The notes below the pieces were generated by a model. The model was not told where the DNA came from. It worked only from the letters and a program-made list of their open reading frames with translations, and searched no databases. From a virus, in the IMG/VR virus record IMGVR_UViG_3300022854_000013, positions 1 through 22,550 of that record: DNA of 22,550 nt. The stretch is one strand, 5' to 3'. The translations under genes and the position numbers were made by a program. Shown here piece by piece: positions 1-6,185 of the stretch; the first letter of the stretch is position 1, and every line of letters starts with the position of its first letter.

Positions 1-233
1 GATTAGGGATTTTTTCTCCTGTTTTTCCTCCGTTTTTTCTTTCAAAAACCTTGTTTAAAAGGATAAAAGGGGGATAACACCCAAGGTTGGGGGGGATAAC
101 ACCCAAGGTTGGGGGGATAACACCCAAGGTTTTTTTAAAAATCCCTTAGATTAGGGATTTTTTCTCCTGTTTTTCCTCCGTTTTTTCTTTCAAAAACCTT
201 GTTTAAAAGGATAAAAGGGGGATAACACCCAAG
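1..233. repeat. 85-bp perfect direct repeat flanking a 22-bp G-rich tandem repeat
   Basis: Positions 1-85 and 149-233 are identical over 85 bases by eye. Between and within them the unit GGATAACACCCAAGG, each preceded by a run of 5 to 7 G, occurs at about 69-88, 89-110 and 111-131, and once more at about 217-233. No reading frame with a ribosome binding site crosses the block. Because copy one starts exactly at base 1, this may be the edge of a longer array, a phage terminal or origin repeat, or an assembly overlap at a contig end. The sequence alone does not decide between these. Confidence 0.9.
137..162. terminator. AT-rich hairpin with U-tract, possible terminator
   Basis: AAAAATCCCT at 137-146 is complementary to AGGGATTTTT beginning at 153, with a 6-base loop, and the 3' arm continues into T residues. 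With A and T runs on both sides it could act in either direction. The stem holds only three or four G-C pairs, and it lies in the repeat block, so this is tentative. Confidence 0.3.
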
Positions 234-240
234 CTTTAAC

Positions 241-557
241 TAACGAGTCTAACAACTTTTTTTTGCAGAGGAATAACAACTATCGGTGACCGCTTGCTCC
301 GTTACGTTATTTAGCAAACGTGTTACGCCGCTTTAAAAAAAACATGCTAGCATAAACACTTTTTTCCGAAAGGTGCTTAAATCCAGGAATAAAGCTTGCA
401 ATTCTGTGCTAACTGTGGTACTATTAAAGAGTTAGTTTAAATTACCTTTTTATGACATTCCTTGCTATTGGGTAGCTTAAGTTAGACAATAAATGATACC
501 CATTACAATTTGTGCTGATCACTCAATTGTAACGGGAGTTTTCTTACTTTTTATTTG
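241..557. other. non-coding stretch without a recognisable gene
   Basis: I found no reading frame with a plausible ribosome binding site on either strand and no tRNA fold. The only clear structure is a hairpin at 499-536: arms CCCATTACAATT and AATTGTAACGGG pair at 11 of 12 positions around a 14-base loop and are followed by AGTTTTCTT. It may be a terminator for a transcript entering from the left or part of an RNA, but nothing else supports a specific RNA gene. Confidence 0.5.
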
Positions 558-597
558 CGGAAGGCTGTCGTGATTGGTGGCCTTTCGTTTTTATCTT
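558..597 (+). terminator. rho-independent terminator
   Basis: CGGAAGGC (558-565) pairs with GCCTTTCG (580-587), with one G.U pair, around a 14-base loop. A T-rich tail follows directly (TTTTTATCTTT). It would end transcription entering from the left and insulate the promoter that begins at about 600. Confidence 0.55.
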
Positions 598-599
598 TA

Positions 600-629
600 T
601 TGATTTTCCATAAGAATAAGTTTTATACT
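600..629 (+). promoter_or_regulatory. sigma70-type promoter upstream of the 30-aa ORF and portal
   Basis: TTGATT (600-605) and TATACT (624-629) are separated by 18 bases, giving 4/6 and 5/6 matches to the bacterial consensus. Predicted transcription would start near 636, inside the palindrome described next, just after a terminator. It could drive the 30-aa membrane ORF and possibly the portal. This is a motif match only. Confidence 0.4.
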
Positions 630-634
630 GGTCT

Positions 635-651
635 GTCGACAACTTGTCGAC
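635..651. promoter_or_regulatory. 17-bp perfect palindrome, candidate operator
   Basis: GTCGACAA and TTGTCGAC are exact inverted copies separated by one base. The site covers the predicted start of transcription, the usual place for a dimeric repressor operator. It is not followed by a T-run, so it is not a terminator. Which protein binds is unknown. Confidence 0.5.
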
Positions 652-685
652 GGTTGAAAGTGTATGTTTAAATAGGAGGCGAATT

Positions 686-778
686 ATGTTTCGAGTCTAT
701 TTATTGCAAACAAATCCAATACTTCTTTGCTATGCTGTGCTTACCTTTATTGTTCTTACGCTTAATTGGCACAAATAA
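686..778 (+). CDS. 30-aa membrane microprotein
   Basis: This 30-codon frame opens with ATG at 686, eight to ten bases after a strong AGGAGG Shine-Dalgarno, and ends with TAA at 776-778. After a short start (MFRVYLLQTNP) it is a single hydrophobic stretch (about residues 12-27) rich in Leu, Ile, Val and Phe, ending NWHK, so a one-pass membrane peptide is likely. It is the first gene after the promoter at 600-629 and its palindrome, and the portal follows 71 bases later. No family is recognisable at this length. A holin-like, superinfection or regulatory role is possible, but nothing in the sequence points to one. Confidence 0.5.
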   Translation: MFRVYLLQTNPILLCYAVLTFIVLTLNWHK

Positions 779-849
779 CTTGATATCTACTGTTGTCGAT
801 TCTATGATAAGGGAGAACAACTTATATCTGTAAAAAAGGGTGTAGAGTT

Positions 850-2898
850 ATGCTATTTCCAGCGATCGGCCCGCAATTTTATGATGAAAATGATAAATCT
901 ATTCTCGCTAAAATGGAAGCGTTTTATTCTGAGTCTATAACTATCAACCAATCCTTCTGGGGTGAGGCTGATATTGATACAAAGTTTGAGGCAGGTGACC
1001 AATCCCTTTGGAATGATATATATGCCAGCCTACCAATAAGCAATAATAAAAAATTTAACTTTAATCGTATTCGTCGCGTCGTGAATATGATCTCAGGCCA
1101 TCAACGACGTAACCGTAAGTCAATAATTGCTATTCCCATAGAGAACGCAGACGAAGAGACAGCTGATCAATTTACTAAAGTACTTATGTGGGCAACAAGA
1201 CAAGAATGTGTCTTAGAGACGATATCTGAAGCGTTCCAGGGCGGATTAGTCACTGGGATGAATCTGTTGCAGGTCTGGATTGATTACAGATCTGATCCGG
1301 TATCAGGAAATATACGTGTAGACAATTGTTCATACAATTCGTTTTTGATGGATCCTTTTTTCCGCAAGGCTGATTTATCTGACTGTAATGGAATATGGAA
1401 GAGATCATTTTTAACTAGACGTGAATGTGTTTCGTTGTTGCCTGACAAAGCTGAGGAGATTTCTGATCTTCCTGGTGGTCAAGGCTCTGCGAAAGATGGC
1501 AAGTTCCAATTTATGCCAGAATCATTTAACTATGGTTCAAATAATTTGTTAGCGTACGATGAGTTCTATTATCGTGATTACAGAACTCAGAAGATGTTGG
1601 TGGATAGCGAAACTGGTGAAACTTTAGAGTGGACTGCCCCAGACGAGGAGTCTTTAGAAGCTTTCTTGAGGCAGTATCCGCAAGTTACAGTGATTGATCA
1701 GGAGATTCCCACTGTAAAGTTAGCTATCGTATTAGAAGGAAGGGTGTTTTATAATGGGCCGAATCCTACAGGTGACAAGTATCCTTTTATTCCAGTGCTT
1801 GGTTATTATAATCCTCAAATGTCGGACTTCACGTCACGAATCCAGGGTGTTGTCCGTGGTTTACGTGATGCGCAATATCTTTACAATCGCAGAAGAATTA
1901 TTGAACTTGATATTCTTGAAAGCCAAATCAATTCTGGGTGGGTATATAAAGAGAATGCTCTTGTTAATCCAAAGGATGTATTCCTTTCTGGACAGGGACG
2001 TGGACTAGCTCTTAAAGAAGATGCCCAGATGACTGACGTTCAACAGATAGTCGCTCCACAGATACCTCCATCAATGATTCAACTTTCAGAATTACTTGCA
2101 CGTGAAGTTATGGAAATCTCTGGTGTAAATGAAGAATTACTCGGTAGCGCTACAGATGATAAGGCAGGCATTTTATCAATGCTTAGACAAGGAGCTGGAC
2201 TCACTACGTTACAGGTACTGTTTGATAATCTTGATAGATCTCAGAAGCTGCTAGGCAAGTTGATGATTGATATAATACAATCCAACTTCACTCCTGGAAA
2301 GATTAAGAGAATAATTGAAGATGAACCAAGTCCTCAATTTTATAATAAAGCATTTGGTAAATATGATTGTTCTGTTGAAGAAGGTCTTAATACTATTACT
2401 CAGAAGCAGATGCAATTTGCACAGATGTTAGAGCTTCGTGAAGCGGGCGTCCAGATATCAGATCAGGATCTACTTGAAGCCGCTACATTACAGAACAAGA
2501 AAAAAATTATAGAAAACGCTGTTAAGCAACAACAAGAGATGGCACAACAGCAACAGAAAGAAGCACAAGCTGCACTAGAACAGCAAGCTGCTCAGATTAA
2601 CCTAGCTAATGCGCGAGCAAAGGCGGATACTGGTCTGGGGCTGGAAAGAGTAAGCCGTATCGAAGAAAATAAAGCGCTTGCTGTTGAAAGAAAAGCTGAG
2701 GCAGCAAAAGATAGAGAAATGGCTGTACTTAACTTTGCAAGAGCGTTAAAAGAAATAGAAGATGTTGATATCTCGCAACTAGAGAAGTTGCTAAATATCT
2801 CGCAACTAGTTAAAGCTCGTGAAAAAGGTGAAGAAGTAGATGCTGAAAAGCCTACGGAAAAAGAACCCCCTCCGCAGAATTTAGCTGCACTGGGATAG
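850..2898 (+). CDS. portal protein (P22-type head-tail connector)
   Basis: The 682-aa product is best read as the portal, the dodecameric ring at one capsid vertex through which DNA enters and leaves. P22 gp1 is of similar size, about 725 aa. Residues 70-110 (FNFNRIRRVVNMISGHQRRN, then a poorly conserved acidic stretch) match the pattern typical of P22-like portals, and DPFFRKADLSD near 167 fits the family's 'DPxxR' region. Residues about 545-650 form a Gln/Ala/Glu-rich coiled coil, the expected helical barrel extension. The start is the first ATG after an in-frame stop; its Shine-Dalgarno (AGGGTGTAGAG) is weak. It precedes the scaffold and capsid genes, as in many podoviruses. Large terminase is not in this window. 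A short direct repeat (ATATCTCGCAACTAG, about 2768 and 2801) gives the duplicated ISQL near the C-terminus. Confidence 0.85.
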   Translation: MLFPAIGPQFYDENDKSILAKMEAFYSESITINQSFWGEADIDTKFEAGDQSLWNDIYASLPISNNKKFNFNRIRRVVNMISGHQRRNRKSIIAIPIENADEETADQFTKVLMWATRQECVLETISEAFQGGLVTGMNLLQVWIDYRSDPVSGNIRVDNCSYNSFLMDPFFRKADLSDCNGIWKRSFLTRRECVSLLPDKAEEISDLPGGQGSAKDGKFQFMPESFNYGSNNLLAYDEFYYRDYRTQKMLVDSETGETLEWTAPDEESLEAFLRQYPQVTVIDQEIPTVKLAIVLEGRVFYNGPNPTGDKYPFIPVLGYYNPQMSDFTSRIQGVVRGLRDAQYLYNRRRIIELDILESQINSGWVYKENALVNPKDVFLSGQGRGLALKEDAQMTDVQQIVAPQIPPSMIQLSELLAREVMEISGVNEELLGSATDDKAGILSMLRQGAGLTTLQVLFDNLDRSQKLLGKLMIDIIQSNFTPGKIKRIIEDEPSPQFYNKAFGKYDCSVEEGLNTITQKQMQFAQMLELREAGVQISDQDLLEAATLQNKKKIIENAVKQQQEMAQQQQKEAQAALEQQAAQINLANARAKADTGLGLERVSRIEENKALAVERKAEAAKDREMAVLNFARALKEIEDVDISQLEKLLNISQLVKAREKGEEVDAEKPTEKEPPPQNLAALG

Positions 2899-2962
2899 TT
2901 AGAGGTATATTTTTAACCTTGTAGGCATCAATATGCTTGCAGTTTCTATCGAAAGGCCAATA

Positions 2963-3196
2963 ATGGCAAAGAGTAAACGTTACCATAGCTCGATAAAATC
3001 TGGTCCTTGCATGATCAGTGAAGATCGAAGTGCAATATCAAATCTTCCACAAGGTGTTATTATGAAAGAGTACCCAAAAAATGATTACGCTACTTACAAC
3101 TTGAATGATGACCTTCTCGGTATTGACAATCAGATAAGCGATGATTCTCGTGGAGTGCATCGTAAATCTAAAGAGAAATTTCCCAAAAAATACTAA
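2963..3196 (+). CDS. small phage protein of unknown function
   Basis: A 77-aa basic protein (MAKSKRYHSSIK...). An upstream in-frame ATG at 2933 exists, but the ATG at 2963 is preceded by GAAAGG at good spacing and gives a typical MAKSKR start, so it is preferred. The middle contains PQGVIMKEYPKNDY and an acidic NLNDDLLGIDNQISDD segment; the end is Lys-rich (KSKEKFPKKY). No membrane segment or known motif is visible. It lies between portal and scaffold genes, where small head-assembly or decoration proteins are often encoded. That role is inferred from position only. Confidence 0.65.
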   Translation: MAKSKRYHSSIKSGPCMISEDRSAISNLPQGVIMKEYPKNDYATYNLNDDLLGIDNQISDDSRGVHRKSKEKFPKKY

Positions 3197-3224
3197 GTAA
3201 AGTATCTAGAAGAGCTTTCTTTTT

Positions 3225-3273
3225 GTTTTGATATCGGAGCGATGGATAAGCCCTTTAGCTCCGGTATCAAAAC
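3225..3273. promoter_or_regulatory. 16-bp intercistronic hairpin without U-tract
   Basis: GTTTTGATATCGGAGC (3225-3240) pairs over all 16 positions, one as G.U, with GCTCCGGTATCAAAAC (3258-3273) around a 17-base loop. No T-run follows on either strand, so it is not a standard terminator. It sits 17 bases before the start codon at 3291, just ahead of a GAGGAGAA ribosome binding site. An RNA processing or transcript-end-protection element is plausible. Confidence 0.6.
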
Positions 3274-3290
3274 AATAGAGGAGAATTATA

Positions 3291-3440
3291 ATGCCAGTAG
3301 CACCTCGCCCTAAAGGAAAAGCCAAAGACATTGCTGATAATATTCTTGGCGTACCGGATAACTTGAAGACTAAGAAAAGACGTAAAAAATCTAAGATTTC
3401 TGAGCGTTTAATAGCTGAAGAGACTAAGCTAGTACGTTAA
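3291..3440 (+). CDS. 49-aa basic phage protein
   Basis: This short gene has an ATG eight bases after GAGGAG and a TAA at 3438-3440. The product is strongly basic and without hydrophobic segments: MPVAPRPKGKAKDIADNILG, then a Lys/Arg cluster KTKKRRKKSK around residues 26-35, then an amphipathic helix. Such a profile suits an RNA- or DNA-binding protein or a small internal head protein, but no family is recognised. It is in the same orientation as the portal and capsid genes and follows a large hairpin, so it is probably cotranscribed or released from the same mRNA. Confidence 0.6.
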   Translation: MPVAPRPKGKAKDIADNILGVPDNLKTKKRRKKSKISERLIAEETKLVR

Positions 3441-3514
3441 ATAAGCTATTCTTTGATTTTTATACATATTCGTGTCAGTTTTACCATAAAATAGTAACAT
3501 TATGGGGAGATAGT

Positions 3515-3997
3515 ATGGCTAAAGATACTGTAGGTAAAATTGCTACTGATCTATCACAGAAAGAAGCTCCAACTCGTGACCCAATAGAACTACAACGAGA
3601 GATGCATAAAGATTACGAGAAGAGTGTCATTGAAGCCATTGATACTGGCAAAAAAGATTATAATACAGATTTTTTCGTTGTTGTTCTTACTAAGCGTGAA
3701 CGATTGTTAAGCAATGTTATACGTAACTATTTTTTTGTTAGATCTTCTTGCCCAACACCAGAGTATGATCAGACAGTTTACCACTTTCATAAGAAAGAGG
3801 ACCGCGTAGAGTTCTTATGGGTTCTTCCTTCTATGGATACATGTAGCGTATTTATAGATAACTTCTTACAGATAGACCCTAAAGAGAAATGGCTTCTGGA
3901 GTTTATACTCAAAGATAGTTCAGGCGAATTATTAGCCCTTTCAAGAAGATTGAATGGTGAAATTAAAGATACAATTTTGACAGAAAAAGGAAATTAA
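3515..3997 (+). CDS. conserved-type phage head-region protein, unknown function
   Basis: A 160-aa soluble, mixed alpha/beta protein that begins after GGGGAGATAGT, a good ribosome binding site. The N-terminal 50 residues are polar and helical (DPIELQREMHKDYEKSVIEA). The middle has alternating strand-like segments (DFFVVVLTKRERLLSNVIRN; VEFLWVLPSMDTCSVFIDN), and the C-terminus contains KEKWLLEFILKDSSGELLAL. There is no transmembrane segment. The gene ends one base before the scaffold candidate starts, so the two are translationally linked. It could be an assembly factor, but I do not recognise the family. Confidence 0.7.
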   Translation: MAKDTVGKIATDLSQKEAPTRDPIELQREMHKDYEKSVIEAIDTGKKDYNTDFFVVVLTKRERLLSNVIRNYFFVRSSCPTPEYDQTVYHFHKKEDRVEFLWVLPSMDTCSVFIDNFLQIDPKEKWLLEFILKDSSGELLALSRRLNGEIKDTILTEKGN

Positions 3998-3998
3998 C

Positions 3999-4832
3999 AT
4001 GGGTGGAGTACCACAGGTAAGTCAAGGCCAGATAGATGAAATGAATAGAATAGCAGAAGAAAAGTACGGAACTGAGCCAGTTGTTGAAGAAGCTCCAATT
4101 GAAGAAGAGGCTCCAATTGAAGAAGAAGCTCCAGCAGAAGAACAAGAAGTAGCACAAGAAGTAGTTGCTGAAGAACCAGAGCCAGCGAAAAAAGTTACAG
4201 ATAAAGAAGAGAATATGCGTGTTTTGCGCGAACGTTATGAAAGATCTGAACGTTCACGTGATGAACTATCACAGCAAGTACAGGACTTGCAAGGTAGATT
4301 TAGAGAACAACAACCACAGAAAGCTAAAGAACCTGAAGAAGACGATGATTTACAGTTTGAACCGGATGATCTTGCTGAAGGTAAACATTTACTAAAATTA
4401 GTTAAAAAGATTAAGAATCTCGAGGAAAAGCTTGACCGGAATGCTGCTAATGCTCAAGTATCTACTGCTGAGATAAAGGTTAAGAGAGACTTTCCTGATT
4501 TCGAGAAAGTAGCCAGTCAGGAGAATTTAAAGAAGCTACGTGAAATGGATCCAGACCTTGCAGATGCAATCTTATCAGCACCTGGTATATATAAGAAACA
4601 TGCGCTTGCATATAAAATGGTCAAGCAAATGGGTATTTACATTGAAGATAACCATACTAAAGAGCGCGCTGTAGCTGTTAATAATGCAAGCAAGCCTCGC
4701 CCATTAGCCTCTATTTCACCACAACGAGGAGATTCGCCACTATCTAAGGCAAACGCATTTGCAGGCGGCTTAACTGAAGATCTTAAAAAGCAACTCCATA
4801 AAGAAATGATTGAAGCGATGAAAAATCATTAA
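3999..4832 (+). CDS. putative scaffolding protein
   Basis: A 277-aa, highly charged protein immediately upstream of the capsid gene, the usual place of the internal scaffold that guides procapsid assembly and then leaves. Residues 25-65 are an acidic Glu/Pro/Ala tract with a repeated EEAPIEEEAP unit, seen in DNA as GAAGCTCCAATTGAAGAAGA-like copies at about 4088-4140. Residues 70-110 form a coiled coil (NMRVLRERYERSERSRDEL). A second acidic part (EPEEDDDLQFEPDDL) precedes a Lys-rich helical region. The C-terminus is helical and basic (LTEDLKKQLHKEMIEAMKNH), as expected of a capsid-binding tail. The start has AAAGGAAAT upstream. Assignment rests on composition and position; there is no catalytic motif. 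Confidence 0.65.
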   Translation: MGGVPQVSQGQIDEMNRIAEEKYGTEPVVEEAPIEEEAPIEEEAPAEEQEVAQEVVAEEPEPAKKVTDKEENMRVLRERYERSERSRDELSQQVQDLQGRFREQQPQKAKEPEEDDDLQFEPDDLAEGKHLLKLVKKIKNLEEKLDRNAANAQVSTAEIKVKRDFPDFEKVASQENLKKLREMDPDLADAILSAPGIYKKHALAYKMVKQMGIYIEDNHTKERAVAVNNASKPRPLASISPQRGDSPLSKANAFAGGLTEDLKKQLHKEMIEAMKNH

Positions 4833-4852
4833 AAATCTTTCTTGTGTAGTCC

Positions 4853-4893
4853 GGGGCCAGCGATTCTGCTTCCCCATAAACCCTGCTGGCCCC
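4853..4893 (+). terminator. strong hairpin after scaffold gene, possible terminator
   Basis: GGGGCCAGC (4853-4861) and GCTGGCCCC (4885-4893) are perfectly complementary around a 23-base loop and are followed by TATATTTATATA, T-rich but without a continuous U-tract. It may reduce readthrough from the upstream operon into the capsid promoter region, or mark an RNA end. Confidence 0.45.
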
Positions 4894-4908
4894 TATATTT
4901 ATATAATG

Positions 4909-4938
4909 TTTACAATAGTTAAACTATGATCTTATAAT
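4909..4938 (+). promoter_or_regulatory. sigma70-type promoter of the capsid gene
   Basis: TTTACA (4909-4914) and a perfect TATAAT (4933-4938) are 18 bases apart, immediately after a strong hairpin. Initiation near 4945 would leave a leader of about 145 bases before the capsid start codon. This would give the capsid gene its own strong transcription, as expected for the most abundant virion protein. Confidence 0.5.
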
Positions 4939-4944
4939 ATGAAA

Positions 4945-5089
4945 GACGTATTAAAGGTTCGTCACCTTTAGGCGTATTGAGTTTCGCCAACTCGCGACGT
5001 ATAAAGAACTCGTCAATCTTAAGTGTAAATAGGTAGATAAGGAACTCTAAACAGTTTGTTATCTATAATAATTATAACTTAGGAAAAAC
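4945..5089 (+). promoter_or_regulatory. structured 5' leader of the capsid mRNA
   Basis: Two adjacent hairpins are visible: TAAAGGT/ACCTTTA (4952-4970, 5-base loop) and GGCG/CGCC (4971-4988). The sequence GACGTAT occurs on both sides (4945 and 4996) as a direct repeat. The leader ends in AGGAAAAACATG, a modest ribosome binding site. It may stabilise the mRNA. It does not resemble a riboswitch I know. Confidence 0.35.
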
Positions 5090-5401
5090 ATGGCAATTAC
5101 AACGACCACACTCCTTCCGGCGCCAGTAGCGCAAAGTTTTAGTTATAAGCTTTTATCCGTTCCAACACCCAACTTGATTCACAATATTCCAGCAATAAAA
5201 AAATCCATGCCTAGGAACGGTGGAAAGATTCTGCGTATGCGCAGATATAACGCTCTCGGAACGGCAATGGTACCTCTCGGAAATGGAGGTCTAACCCCAC
5301 CGCCTCAAACATTATCAGCGGTTGACATAGATGCAGAGATGTCATTTTACGGAACATATATCGTAATAAATGAGCAGGTTGCACTGCAAAATCAAGACCC
5401 T
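5090..5401 (+). CDS. major capsid protein, exon 1 (N4-gp56 family)
   Basis: Exon 1 encodes residues 1-104 of the major capsid protein, which forms the icosahedral shell. The reading frame goes on past 5401 only to a stop at 5462-5464, adding about 20 unrelated residues. The last exon residues (YIVINEQVALQNQDP) match the N4-gp56 capsid family, in which this is followed by a segment like that encoded from 6186 (VLNEAAARLG...LTRDML). The exon ends exactly after codon 104 (CCT), so the intron is in phase 0. The last six bases, GACCCT, pair with GGGGTC at 5411-5416 to form intron helix P1 with a U.G pair at the splice site. The spliced product is 315 aa, close to the lower end of the family's usual size. 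Confidence 0.88.
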
Positions 5402-5456
5402 AAAATGAATGGGGTCTATAAACCTTTTCTGATTGACTTGGAAGCCGTAGTAGCTT

Positions 5457-6002
5457 TTAGCTAACCGGCGACAGGGGCGAAGGATTTTTTAAAGGATGAT
5501 TATGCCAACGAGAATTAAGATTTCGACTAACCAGCAAGCACTCCTCTCTGATGTTAATAGCATCTTCGGTGGGCTTTGTATGCTGTCCAATTTTATTGGT
5601 AAAGGTTTGTCTAAATTTTATCATATTCTCGCAGTGTCTCTTTTTTATGACAAGGTACGGAAGAATAGAGTGACAAAGCTCCAAGAGTTTATCTCCTGTA
5701 GCAACCCAAGAATAAATCGGTCTTTCGTAAGCTCTATTGGATGTCCATCTTGTTTGAGCGGAGTTAACTCCCTCAAAATTAGTGGTGAGCCATTCAATGA
5801 GAATTTTATCGGTGCTGTCTATTTTAAGAAGGCCACGATGATGCTTAGAAATTTCACCGTTATATTTTCTATTAGCTTGTCCTATATAAAGACAACCTTC
5901 TCCATCTACAATTCCAGCCAAGTAAGCCAACTTAACAGGCTCATAGGTTCTTGGAATGAAATTTGGAGATCTGCGGTAGTATTTTTTACGTTCTTTTTGC
6001 AT
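5457..6002 (-). CDS. intron-encoded LAGLIDADG homing endonuclease (antisense orientation)
   Basis: A 181-aa protein with the motif LAGIVDGEG at residues 28-36. This is the single LAGLIDADG helix of homing endonucleases that act as homodimers; D33 and E35 fall in the region of the catalytic acidic residue. It is followed by the usual beta-sheet part and the helical element SILPYLVIKKRHCENMIKF (residues 113-131), ending in the common EEC...LN region. It would cut intronless capsid genes and so spread the intron. It is coded on the strand opposite to the capsid. AAAGGAA lies four bases before its ATG, and a promoter lies just upstream. The last dozen residues are antisense to the intron core (P5-P6a), so one stretch of DNA serves two functions. 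Confidence 0.88.
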   Translation of the reverse strand: MQKERKKYYRRSPNFIPRTYEPVKLAYLAGIVDGEGCLYIGQANRKYNGEISKHHRGLLKIDSTDKILIEWLTTNFEGVNSAQTRWTSNRAYERPIYSWVATGDKLLELCHSILPYLVIKKRHCENMIKFRQTFTNKIGQHTKPTEDAINIREECLLVSRNLNSRWHNHPLKNPSPLSPVS

Positions 6003-6021
6003 AAAGTTCCTTTCGTTTATT

Positions 6022-6050
6022 ATTATACGTTAGTTAACGATAGATGTAAA
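6022..6050 (-). promoter_or_regulatory. sigma70-type promoter for the homing endonuclease
   Basis: On the minus strand TTTACA (6045-6050) and a perfect TATAAT (6022-6027) are separated by 17 bases. RNA would start near 6015, about a dozen bases before the ATG at 6002, just enough for the AAAGGAA ribosome binding site. This is the closest match to a consensus promoter seen in the window. Confidence 0.6.
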
Positions 6051-6185
6051 ATTATCCACGCTGAACGACTAAGTGAAAAGGCCCTATTTATAGGGATGCG
6101 ATAGTCTGGACTCCAGAGGAAACCTGGAGAGGGAAGTTCGAAGAAGCTTCCTCGCCTAGAAATAGGTCATAAAAGTAACAGAATG

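Larger units (their letters stand above)
5402..6185 (+). ncRNA. group I self-splicing intron in the capsid gene
   Basis: The 784-base element interrupts the capsid gene. Group I features drawn by eye are as follows. P1 is GACCCT (5396-5401) with GGGGTC (5411-5416). P3 is CCTTTTC (5423-5429) with GAAAAGG (6075-6081). P4-P5 probably lie within 5437-5470. P6/P6a is near GCG-GGAT (5477-5485) with ATCC-CGC (6054-6061). P7 is GACTA (6067-6071) with TAGTC (6102-6106). P8 is CCCTAT/ATAGGG (6082-6095). P9 is CTCCAG/CTGGAG (6111-6129), followed by a GGAAG/CTTCC hairpin and CCTA-GAAA-TAGG (6155-6166), a GNRA tetraloop. The terminal base is G6185, and P10 can form between GTTT (6186-6189) and 5407-5410. 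P2 is not apparent. The endonuclease gene fills the P6 loop, in reverse. Subgroup not assigned. Confidence 0.88.

Noticed and set aside
61-131. CRISPR-like array from the regular GGATAACACCCAAGG units
   Set aside because: The units are nearly contiguous, with no unique spacers between them; it is a plain tandem repeat.
241-557. Possible tRNA or riboswitch
   Set aside because: No cloverleaf or known riboswitch core could be drawn; only one simple hairpin is present.
3963-4157. 64-aa minus-strand frame rich in Phe and Trp
   Set aside because: It is the complement of the Glu-rich repeats of the scaffold candidate.
5402-5464. Extension of the first capsid frame to a 124-aa protein
   Set aside because: The last 20 residues are read-through into the intron and have nothing of the capsid family.
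5496-6104. 202-aa frame on the + strand
   Set aside because: It is the antisense of the LAGLIDADG gene, with low-quality composition and no family features.
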